DNA from: Aquimarina longa SW024
GTDB lineage: Bacteria > Bacteroidota > Bacteroidia > Flavobacteriales > Flavobacteriaceae
Assembly: GCF_001401755.1 (NCBI RefSeq)
Contig: NZ_KQ474103.1
Coordinates: 251,571 to 315,570, forward strand
Length of the DNA stretch: 64,000 bases
Direction of reading: 5' to 3'
Shown: positions 36,719 through 44,676 of the stretch, one piece after another
How positions within the stretch are numbered: position 1 is the stretch's first letter
How the letters are laid out: each line of letters starts with the position of its first letter
Notes under the pieces: generated by a model
Database searches by the model: none
Seen by the model: the letters and a program-made list of their open reading frames with translations, nothing else
Told to the model about the DNA's origin: nothing
Made by a program: the position numbers and the translations under genes

Positions 36719-38215
36719 TTATTTTACCCATTCTGGCAATTGCCCAAGATCAAGTAATGGTACTACTATCAAATATGATATCAGTGTAATTATAAGTATA
36801 GCTATAAAATTCATCAAAAAACCAGTTTTGGCCATTTGCGGAATTGTAATTCGTTCACTTGCAAATATCGCCGCATTAGTACCTGTTCCTGAAGGAAGCA
36901 TAAAAGCGCACGAGCAAGCGAATGTTGCAGGAATCATTAATAAAAACGGATGCGTTGAATTTGCTATAGCTACTGTAGCCAAGATGGGCATAAATATATT
37001 TGCAGTAGCTGTATTAGAATTTATTTCTGTTAAAAATGTTATTGCCAGAACCACTAGAAAAACAATTAATAAAGTAGATGTATTCTCTAACACAGTTACC
37101 TGACTTCCTATCCACTCTGCAAGCCCTGTATTCACAAAGCTTTTAGCAATTGCATAACCACCTCCTACTAAAATCACAACACCCCAAGGAACACTTTCTG
37201 CTTGTTTCCAAGTAATAAGAGCTTTTTTAGCTTTTTTAGTTCCTTTCTTATTTCCACTAGGAATTAAAAACAAAAGTAAAACTCCCAACATACCAATTGT
37301 AGCATCATGTACATATGAAGAAACTCCTAACAGAGAACTCCAACCTGGAAATATAAAATCTCCAAACACCAAATCCTTTCTAAAGATCCATCCGAGAGAA
37401 GTAATTAAAAAAACAACCACAACTCGTTTTTCGCCAGAAGTTATCTTACCCAATTTATTTAACTCCTCACTAATTATCTCCATTGACCCAGGGATTTCTC
37501 CTTTTATTTTAAAAAACTTAATGATATACAACCATGTTATCGGTAATAAAATTACAGTAAGCGGTAAACCAATAAGCATCCAGTCAGAAAATGTTATCTG
37601 CGGAGCTTCTGGGTATAAGGATTCTATAATACCTGCAAAAACCAAATTGGGAGGAGTACCTATTAAAGATCCTATTCCTCCGATACTAGCTGCATAAGCA
37701 ATAGATACCATTAATGCCAAACCAAAATTAGAATCAGAATCATCTGTTTCTTCTTTTTTAATTACAGACAAACCGATAGGAAGCATCATAAGCGCCACTG
37801 CCACATTGGCTATCCACATAGATAAAAAGGCAGTAGAAATCATAAAACTCAATATTATTTTCTTTTTATTTACACCTATTAAACTAATGGTTAAAAGAGC
37901 GATTCGTTTATGTAAATTTTGCGATTCGATAGCTTTAGCAATAATTATTCCCGCTAGAAGCATTAAAACATAATTATGCCCATAACTTAAAGCTACTTCT
38001 TTCGATTTCAGGACTCCAAACAATGGAAATAATACCAACGGCACAAACGAAGTTGCAAAAACAGGAATAGCTTCTGTAAGCCACCATATTGCCATTAATA
38101 ATGCAGTACCAGCAGCTATCATAGCTTCTCTACTTAATTCTTTTGGTATGGGAAGTATCAAAAAAATAATGAAAACAATTATCCCAGAAAATAACCCTAT
38201 TTTTTTTCTGCTCAT
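36719..38215 (-). CDS. SLC13/DASS family sodium:anion symporter
   Basis: The 498-residue protein has about 12 membrane helices and both DASS signature regions: SIGGIGSLIGTPPNLVF (about 177-194) and TEINSNTATANIFMP (about 397-411, with the SNT motif). Known members carry di- or tricarboxylates or sulfate with Na+. The gene is downstream of a TonB receptor and FecR on the same strand (84-nt gap), so it may move the receptor's substrate across the inner membrane. That link is inferred from order. Confidence 0.9.
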   Translation of the reverse strand: MSRKKIGLFSGIIVFIIFLILPIPKELSREAMIAAGTALLMAIWWLTEAIPVFATSFVPLVLFPLFGVLKSKEVALSYGHNYVLMLLAGIIIAKAIESQNLHKRIALLTISLIGVNKKKIILSFMISTAFLSMWIANVAVALMMLPIGLSVIKKEETDDSDSNFGLALMVSIAYAASIGGIGSLIGTPPNLVFAGIIESLYPEAPQITFSDWMLIGLPLTVILLPITWLYIIKFFKIKGEIPGSMEIISEELNKLGKITSGEKRVVVVFLITSLGWIFRKDLVFGDFIFPGWSSLLGVSSYVHDATIGMLGVLLLFLIPSGNKKGTKKAKKALITWKQAESVPWGVVILVGGGYAIAKSFVNTGLAEWIGSQVTVLENTSTLLIVFLVVLAITFLTEINSNTATANIFMPILATVAIANSTHPFLLMIPATFACSCAFMLPSGTGTNAAIFASERITIPQMAKTGFLMNFIAILIITLISYLIVVPLLDLGQLPEWVK

Positions 38216-38299
38216 AAGCTAGTATTTATAAGTATTCTAACTCATGAACCTTTTGGGGTTACATGAGCCAGAATACTATGTTTTTTAAATTAATTTGTA

Positions 38300-41200
38300 T
38301 TAAAAATTCAGATTAAAACCTGTACTAAAAAAAGTACCCATAACTCCAAATTGGCTTGTAGATCTACCATAAGGAGAAAGGCCATTAAATGTACCTCCGA
38401 ATTCGTTCCTATCAGGGAAGGCGTCAAAAATATTATTTACCGAAGCGTTCCAGCTAATTCTTTCAGAAAAATTAAACCCTAGAGAAAAGTCGGTAACAAT
38501 TTTAGGGTCTTTAACCTGAAAATTACCATTATCATCTCTTGAATCTACATCAGAAACCTCTCCAAACCTTGTAAATCTAAGGTTTGTAAAAAATATTTTG
38601 GACTTATAATCAAGAGACAAGATAATTTTACTTTTTGGTTGAGCTACTTCTACCAGACCTTGCATTCTATCTCCAACTACTTCTGTTACTCCTAATTGCT
38701 GTAACTCTGCAGAAGTTCTAATTGCACTATCAAACTCTGTTTTATTAAATGTTGCAGAAAGTGTTGTATTAAATATCTTATCATCATTAGCGCCAAATTT
38801 CTCTGTATAGGTTCCAACAAAATCTATTCCTGTTGTCTTGGTATCAACTGCATTAGTAAAAAACTGTATCTCTGCTATATTTTCTTCTGTAAATAATTGA
38901 GGTAGTCCAACATCATTAACATCTAATGATTCAGAAATAATAATACGATCTTTTACCTGAACTTGATATGCATCGAGTGTAAATAAAAGTTTTTGACCAA
39001 GTTTTGCTGTTAATCCAACATTAAAATCTAATGAGGTTTCTGCATCTAAATCGCCATAACCAAGTTGTGCTACTACAGGATCATCATTACGAATATGTAA
39101 AATATTAATAGAGTCATCTTCCCCACTTGCGTTAATACCAAATTGAGGGTCATTAGCACTAAAATTTAACTGATGTAACGAAGGAGCTCTAAACCCTCTA
39201 TTCACAGAGGCTCTTAATGATAGATTTTTTGTAAATTTTATTCGCGCATTAACTTTTCCTGAAATATTAGACCCAAAACCCTCATAATTCTCAAATCTTG
39301 CAGCAGCACCTACTAACAAAACTTCAGAAATATCTGACTCTATATCAGTAAAAAATCCAAAACTAGAACGATTTTTGTCTACAGCTTCTCTAGGAGAAAA
39401 TCCTATTTTACCACTTGAAGAAAACTCTCCTACATCAGCAAAAGGACCTTGAGAATATGAAACTCTATCCCCTGTAGTAATTTGATACTCTTCATTTCTG
39501 TATTCTGCTCCAAAAGAAAGTGTCAAAGATTTTAATGCATTCAAATCTTGGTAAGTCTTAGAAATACTCGAATTAATAGATGTATGTCCAAAATTATTAT
39601 TCCCTAAATAAAATTCTGTTGGGGTAAAAATACCATAACTGGCATTTGCTCCATTTTCTACATAGGTAGCTAACCAATTTTTTCCGTAGGTAACACTTAA
39701 ATCAAAATTCCATCCATCTCTAAGATCATTCTGAATTCCAAGTGATGCTTGTGCATCTGTAGAAGTCGCAGGATATAAAGGCGAATAGCCAAAAGGATAG
39801 ATTTCGGGAACAGCTCTTTCTACACGACCTGGTTGTCTAAAAAAACCGAATGACAATAGTTTTTTATGAGATAACCCTCCATATCCATAAATTTCCCAAT
39901 TTTCACTAATAGGATAAGCTCCATTAAAAAACATAGCTCCCATAGTATTTCGAGATTGACCAAATTGTGTTTTTACATCTCTATCTCTATCAAAACCTCT
40001 TTGCCCAATTAATATTTCATCATTTGCAGCATCATCTCTATCAAAAACAAATCCTGTATATCTATCTTTTCTATCTGTTTCATCATTATGATGAAACCAA
40101 AATGTAGTATTTAAATAACTATCTTCTTTATTAGCTATTCTATTTCCCAAATTTACCGAAACGTCATAAACCGTACCATCTCCTCTTGATGACATTCCAC
40201 TCTTGGCTACCAAAGAGTTCTTTTCTGTACTCTTTTTAAGCACTAAATTCACAATTCCTGCAATTGCATCCGAGCCATATTGAGCTGCAGCACCATTTCT
40301 TAATATTTCAATACGCTCTATTGCCGCTGATGGGATTGCATTAAGATCTGTACCTACAGAACCTCTACCCACTACTCTATTTACATTTAATGCTGCAGAT
40401 TGATGCCTTCTTTTTCCGTTTATAAGTACAAGCGTTTGATCGGTCCCTAATCCTCTAAGTGTAGCTGGATCTACATAAGATGTTACATTAACAATACCAT
40501 ATTTGGTCGAATTAAATGATGGAGCTTGAAAATGAATCTGTTGAGCTAATTCTGTTTGCCCTGTAGATACCAAATCTTCTGTTTTTAACACATCTACAGG
40601 AACAGCTCTCTCAACATTAGTTCTTGCTACATTAGATCTGGAACCTATTAAAACTACATCTTCTAATTGATCTGCCTCACTCTTTAGAGAGATCGATACA
40701 ATACTCTTATCAGTAATATCAATTTCTGCAGTAGCAAAACCTAAATAAGAAACAACCAAAATATTACTACCCTCTGGTACTTCTATAGAAAAATTTCCAT
40801 CAAAATCTGTGAGCGTACCTATATCTGTATCTTTTATTAAGATATTTGCTCCAGGTAATGGTGCTCCCTTATTATCTTTTACAGTACCTTTTACCTCTCT
40901 TTTTTGTATTTCGGGCTTAGGTGCTTTATTAGAATATGTTTCTTTAGTCAATATAATTTGATTATCATTTATCTCATATTTCAAACCTTCTTGAGAAGTT
41001 AACCTTTTTAAAACAACGATAACAGTTTCATTATTTGCCGTAAATGATATTTTTTTTGCGTCATTAACTTCTTTAATGTTGTAAAAAAAATCATAATCTG
41101 ATTGAGATTTGATCTCATCTAAAACTTTTTTCAACGGAACCTTTTTATAAGTAAACTTAAGTTTACTCTGTGAACTAACACTATTTGCTGGTAGCTGTAG

Positions 41201-41320
41201 AATTAATAGAAAAATGAAAACCAAAGATAATTTCATTTTAAGGTTCGTTCTTTTTTTATCATAGTTTTCATATAGAAAACCACGATAGTGATTACTTTTT
41301 TTCATAATTTTGAAATGCAA
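38300..41320 (-). CDS. TonB-dependent receptor with N-terminal STN signalling domain (FecA-like transducer)
   Basis: The protein has up to 1006 residues; starts at 41305 or 41236 are also possible, the latter directly before the signal peptide. After the signal peptide come an STN domain (about 50-105, LKKVLDEIKSQSDYDFFYN), a CarboxypepD_reg domain (about 140-215), a plug (about 225-365, VDPATLRGLGTDQTLVLING, RIEILRNGAAAQYGSDAIAG) and a 22-strand barrel ending in NLNF. The STN domain and the FecR gene 66 nt upstream indicate cell-surface signalling. The plug resembles iron-complex receptors rather than SusC. The substrate is unknown. Confidence 0.93.
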   Translation of the reverse strand: MHFKIMKKSNHYRGFLYENYDKKRTNLKMKLSLVFIFLLILQLPANSVSSQSKLKFTYKKVPLKKVLDEIKSQSDYDFFYNIKEVNDAKKISFTANNETVIVVLKRLTSQEGLKYEINDNQIILTKETYSNKAPKPEIQKREVKGTVKDNKGAPLPGANILIKDTDIGTLTDFDGNFSIEVPEGSNILVVSYLGFATAEIDITDKSIVSISLKSEADQLEDVVLIGSRSNVARTNVERAVPVDVLKTEDLVSTGQTELAQQIHFQAPSFNSTKYGIVNVTSYVDPATLRGLGTDQTLVLINGKRRHQSAALNVNRVVGRGSVGTDLNAIPSAAIERIEILRNGAAAQYGSDAIAGIVNLVLKKSTEKNSLVAKSGMSSRGDGTVYDVSVNLGNRIANKEDSYLNTTFWFHHNDETDRKDRYTGFVFDRDDAANDEILIGQRGFDRDRDVKTQFGQSRNTMGAMFFNGAYPISENWEIYGYGGLSHKKLLSFGFFRQPGRVERAVPEIYPFGYSPLYPATSTDAQASLGIQNDLRDGWNFDLSVTYGKNWLATYVENGANASYGIFTPTEFYLGNNNFGHTSINSSISKTYQDLNALKSLTLSFGAEYRNEEYQITTGDRVSYSQGPFADVGEFSSSGKIGFSPREAVDKNRSSFGFFTDIESDISEVLLVGAAARFENYEGFGSNISGKVNARIKFTKNLSLRASVNRGFRAPSLHQLNFSANDPQFGINASGEDDSINILHIRNDDPVVAQLGYGDLDAETSLDFNVGLTAKLGQKLLFTLDAYQVQVKDRIIISESLDVNDVGLPQLFTEENIAEIQFFTNAVDTKTTGIDFVGTYTEKFGANDDKIFNTTLSATFNKTEFDSAIRTSAELQQLGVTEVVGDRMQGLVEVAQPKSKIILSLDYKSKIFFTNLRFTRFGEVSDVDSRDDNGNFQVKDPKIVTDFSLGFNFSERISWNASVNNIFDAFPDRNEFGGTFNGLSPYGRSTSQFGVMGTFFSTGFNLNF

Positions 41321-41386
41321 TTTGATTGTTAAAACTTAATTTTTAATGGTCATCCGAAAGGAAAGTGTTACAGCACTTTCCTTTCT

Positions 41387-42547
41387 TTATTTTGATATTG
41401 TAATAATATTTTGATTTATCTCATATGTAAAAGAGGTACTTAAGGATATTGTTTTTAAAATAGTTTCTATGTTTTGATCATTCCGAAACTCTCCTTTAAA
41501 CATTTCTTCGTCTAGGTTTCTTGCTTTGTTTATAAAAGTGACATTATGACTACGTTCTAATTTTTTTAAGATTTTAGAAAAAGTTAAACCATTTACCATT
41601 AATCTATTTTTCATCCAGCTTGTATATATTGATGTATCTACTCTTTCTTTTATCAAAGATTTGTTTTCTTTATCAAATGAAGCTTGGTAACTTGGGCTTA
41701 GTTGAATTTGATGTTCTGGAGTATCAACTTCATAAACTTTTACAGCCCCTTTAACAAGTGTTGTTTCTATTGTACTATCAGTATCATAATTAGATACATT
41801 AAATTGAGTTCCTAAAACCTGAATATTAACCTTATTTGTATTTACAATAAATGGTTTATTTATATCCTTTACCACATCAAAAAAGGCTTCACCTTCCAAA
41901 TACACGAGCCTTTTGTCTGAAGTAGTTACAAAATTTTGTGGAAAACGCAGTTTTGAGCCAGCATTTAGCCACACCATAGTTCCATCTGCTAATTTTATTT
42001 TAAAAGTTTTTCCATTTGGGATAGATATTTCGGTATAAGCTAATCCAGTAGTATCTGAAACAGCATTAGAAGTAAAATCAATAATATCTTTATTTTTAGT
42101 AGCAATAGTATCCCCTTTACTATTAATCACTATCTCATCCTTATTCATAGTAATAGCTTTTATACTACCATCTGCAAGTTTTATTCTGATCCCTTCATTT
42201 TTTAATGCATCATTACTTACATCAGTAATAATAGGAAAAGTATTAACAGTATCTAAAAAATTAATTTTAGTCAAATATCCAACTGCTACAAGCCCTATAA
42301 AAACTGCTGCATATTTATAAAACATTACAAATTTATGCTTGCTCTTTCTTTTTACTAGTATTGTTTCTACAAACCTTTGATAGCCTGATTCTGAATTAAA
42401 ATCTCTTAAATCATAGGCATTGTTTTCGACTAAATATTTTTTAAAATAATTTAAGTTATCTTCACTTTCTTCAACCCAATTTATTAAATCTCTTTTTTCT
42501 TCTGTAGAAATTTCATCTTTTATGTAGTTATCTATTATGGAATCCAT
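41387..42547 (-). CDS. FecR family anti-sigma factor
   Basis: The 386-residue protein (ATG at 42547; another ATG at 42556 adds three residues) has an N-terminal cytoplasmic sigma-binding part and one TM helix (about 77-95, YKYAAVFIGLVAVGYLT). A periplasmic FecR domain follows at about 185-285 (NGKTFKIKLADGTMVWLNAG, YLEGEAFFDV, VLGTQFNVSNY), then a C-terminal DUF4974-type domain that contacts the receptor STN domain. It lies between the divergent sigma gene and the TonB receptor and probably controls that sigma factor. Confidence 0.95.
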   Translation of the reverse strand: MDSIIDNYIKDEISTEEKRDLINWVEESEDNLNYFKKYLVENNAYDLRDFNSESGYQRFVETILVKRKSKHKFVMFYKYAAVFIGLVAVGYLTKINFLDTVNTFPIITDVSNDALKNEGIRIKLADGSIKAITMNKDEIVINSKGDTIATKNKDIIDFTSNAVSDTTGLAYTEISIPNGKTFKIKLADGTMVWLNAGSKLRFPQNFVTTSDKRLVYLEGEAFFDVVKDINKPFIVNTNKVNIQVLGTQFNVSNYDTDSTIETTLVKGAVKVYEVDTPEHQIQLSPSYQASFDKENKSLIKERVDTSIYTSWMKNRLMVNGLTFSKILKKLERSHNVTFINKARNLDEEMFKGEFRNDQNIETILKTISLSTSFTYEINQNIITISK

Positions 42548-42622
42548 TTTGCACATATAGCAATATTTTAACTATAGGATAACATTTTTACAAAAAACCC
42601 TTACTCAGTTTTAAATTTTTAT

Positions 42623-42630
42623 TAGATTTG
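42623..42630 (+). promoter_or_regulatory. Candidate -7 box for the ECF sigma gene at 42649
   Basis: TAGATTTG matches TAnnTTTG, 18 nt before the ATG, in the 100-nt region shared with the divergent fecR gene. Confidence 0.4.
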
Positions 42631-42648
42631 ATAACTATTTATTAGTAA

Positions 42649-43185
42649 ATGTCTGAAGAAAAATTACTTAAAAAATTAAAAAAAGGAGATCCAATTGCTT
42701 ATAAGTATTTATTCTCTAAATACTACAATTGGCTATGCAATTATATTTTTAAATTAAGTAATGATTACTCTCTTTCTGAAGATATTGTTCAGGAAACGTT
42801 TATTTACATATGGGAAAAAAGAGATACAATCTTAATCACCTCCTCATTAAAAAACTACCTCTTCAAATCTTGTCATAATCGATTCTTGCAGCACATAAAA
42901 AAAGAAAAAGTTAAGTTACATTCTTTAGACCAAATACAATGGGAAACCATATTTGACACTTACTTTGATCAAGAAAATGAATATGACACTAATCTAAAAA
43001 AAGTCAATGCTTTAATAAAAAAACTTCCCCCTCGTTGTAAAGAAATATTTATAAAAAGTAAATTTGAAAAAAAGAAGTATAAAGATATTGCTGTAGAACT
43101 TGGTATTTCGATAAAAACAGTAGAGGTACAAATTTCTAAAGCGCTTCGCTTTTTGAAAGAAAACACAAATATATTCTTATTATAA
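42649..43185 (+). CDS. ECF sigma factor (FecI-like)
   Basis: The 178-residue sigma-70 family protein has region 2 (YNWLCNYIFKLSNDYSLSEDIVQETFIYIWEKRD, residues about 24-58) and region 4 (LPPRCKEIFIKSKFEKKKYKDIAVELGISI, about 125-160). It lacks the SnoaL-like extension of other ECF groups. It is divergent from the FecR gene rather than upstream in the same operon, which is the commoner arrangement. It should direct transcription of the receptor unit when FecR is activated. Confidence 0.93.
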   Translation: MSEEKLLKKLKKGDPIAYKYLFSKYYNWLCNYIFKLSNDYSLSEDIVQETFIYIWEKRDTILITSSLKNYLFKSCHNRFLQHIKKEKVKLHSLDQIQWETIFDTYFDQENEYDTNLKKVNALIKKLPPRCKEIFIKSKFEKKKYKDIAVELGISIKTVEVQISKALRFLKENTNIFLL

Positions 43186-43262
43186 TTAATTTTTGCATCT
43201 GTTCTTAAATTTTTAAACTATTCAATTAAAAAAATATTTACTTTTTTTAGTCAAATAAATAC

Positions 43263-43292
43263 TTGCAGATCAATAAATAATAAGTATTTTTG
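43263..43292 (+). promoter_or_regulatory. Promoter of rplS (-33 TTG and -7 TATTTTTG)
   Basis: TTG at 43263-43265 and TATTTTTG at 43285-43292 are separated by 19 nt, an excellent fit to the Bacteroidota vegetative promoter. It lies 73 nt before the rplS ATG, leaving a leader of about 65 nt. Confidence 0.65.
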
Positions 43293-43365
43293 CACCCTGA
43301 TTAGATCAACCTCTGGCGAAAATCGTGAATGTTGCTTTAATAAAACCCATGAAACCATATCAAAA

Positions 43366-43716
43366 ATGGAAGATTTAGTAAAATTCGTACAAAACGAATT
43401 TGTTGTAAAAAAAGATATGCCTGAATTCTCTGCAGGTGATACTATTACTGTTTATTACGAAATTAAGGAAGGAAACAAAACTCGTACGCAGTTCTTTAGA
43501 GGAGTCGTAATCCAAAGAAGAGGCTCAGGAGCTACTGAAACATTTACAATAAGAAAAATGTCAGGAACTATTGGTGTAGAGCGTATTTTCCCAATAAACT
43601 TACCTGCACTTCAAAAAATTGAAGTAAATAAAAGAGGTAAAGTTCGTAGAGCACGTATATTCTACTTTAGAGAACTTACTGGTAAAAAAGCACGTATTAA
43701 AGAAAAAAGAAACTAA
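43366..43716 (+). CDS. rplS: 50S ribosomal protein L19
   Basis: The 116-residue protein shows the L19 pattern: FSAGDTITVYYEIKEGNKTR, QFFRGVVIQRRGSGATETFTIRKMSGTIGVERIFPI and RRARIFYFRELTGKKARIKEK. It sits at the 30S-50S interface. It is transcribed alone from a strong promoter to the terminator at 43737. Confidence 0.98.
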   Translation: MEDLVKFVQNEFVVKKDMPEFSAGDTITVYYEIKEGNKTRTQFFRGVVIQRRGSGATETFTIRKMSGTIGVERIFPINLPALQKIEVNKRGKVRRARIFYFRELTGKKARIKEKRN

Positions 43717-43736
43717 TTTTTTTTCTTTAAAAAACT

Positions 43737-43772
43737 AAAAAGAGGTTGTCTTAATAAGACAACCTCTTTTTT
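43737..43772 (+). terminator. Rho-independent terminator of rplS
   Basis: A 15-bp stem (AAAAGAGGTTGTCTT and complement) with a 3-nt loop and a T-rich end lies 20 nt after the rplS stop. Confidence 0.9.
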
Positions 43773-44188
43773 ATGAACAAAAGTTAACAACTTTGGTTCA
43801 TAACCATTTGATAACTAATTTTATACGAATCACTACTTAATGATTTATTTTTTCTTAAATTTATGATAGGATTACATATAATGAAAGATGACACAAGAAT
43901 TCTAAGTTATATGATCTAAACAAAAGTTCTTTGAATAATAAGCCTTATTTAGAATTAAGAAAAATATAAAACAAAAGTTATTTTTTTGAGTACATCCTTG
44001 AAATCAATTTAAAAATTCTAATTTTAAAATCATTTCAAAATGAAATTCAAAAGAAAAAATTAAGTTTTGACACCTTTTTAATTATAAATAGTCTTAGAGA
44101 TTAATTCTAGTAAAAAATTACAAAAGTAATTTAAGTGTAAAGTACTAGTATTAATCAAAAGAGTAGAAAAAATTCACCAATTATTTTG

Positions 44189-44323
44189 ATGAACTTAAAG
44201 CTACTCAAAGTTGGAAATAAGGTTTATGTTATAAATAACGAAAGTTTTTATTTAATAGCGGGTAAAACAGCTAACATTAAAATTATTTCTAATGAAGCCA
44301 TATCAAAATATTTATATTCTTGA
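44189..44323 (+). CDS. Possible small protein of 44 residues
   Basis: The ATG-started ORF encodes a short basic peptide (MNLKLLKVGNKVYVINNESF at the N-terminus, ISKYLYS at the C-terminus) with a beta-hairpin-like alternation and no signal peptide. Its last codons lie inside a clear terminator hairpin (44295-44340), which shows that some transcript ends here. No family is recognised. It could be a real small gene, a relic, or the 3' end of a small RNA. Confidence 0.35.
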   Translation: MNLKLLKVGNKVYVINNESFYLIAGKTANIKIISNEAISKYLYS

Positions 44324-44340
44324 TATGGCTTTTATTTTTT
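44295..44340 (+). terminator. Rho-independent terminator overlapping the small ORF end
   Basis: A 12-bp perfect stem (AAGCCATATCAA / TTGATATGGCTT) with a 13-nt loop is followed by TTTATTTTTT. Confidence 0.75.
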
Positions 44341-44451
44341 AAGAATATATTAAAAAAAGAGAACTATTTTTCCATATTTTATATTTCATTCAACTAATTT
44401 TCAAAAAACTACAATTCAATACCACTAAACTCAAAACTAGTCACACACAGG

Positions 44452-44482
44452 TTGCATTTAGACTCCTAGATTTGTATATTCG
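44452..44482 (+). promoter_or_regulatory. Weak candidate promoter for icd
   Basis: TTG (44452-44454) is followed after 20 nt by TATATTCG (44475-44482), one mismatch from TAnnTTTG. It would give a leader of about 190 nt. Confidence 0.3.
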
Positions 44483-44676
44483 TCCTCGGAAATTTACACC
44501 TATATAATATTACTAATCTTATAAGAATTATTATAAAAAAAGAGAAGTAATAATATTTACTTTACACAAGTAAATAGCGAATTAGTTTCCATCTATACTA
44601 TAGTCTAATACAATTAGAGAATCTACTACCAGTAAAGCTTAAAAGCTTCAGACTCTCTAAATAAAAAAACAAAAAT

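Larger units (their letters stand above)
43717..44676 (+). other. 960-nt gap between rplS and icd
   Basis: It holds the rplS terminator (43737-43772), an AT-rich stretch without features (43780-44180), a 44-codon ORF with an overlapping terminator (44189-44340), and a possible icd promoter (44452-44482) with a leader of roughly 190 nt. No tRNA or known RNA was recognised. Confidence 0.5.
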
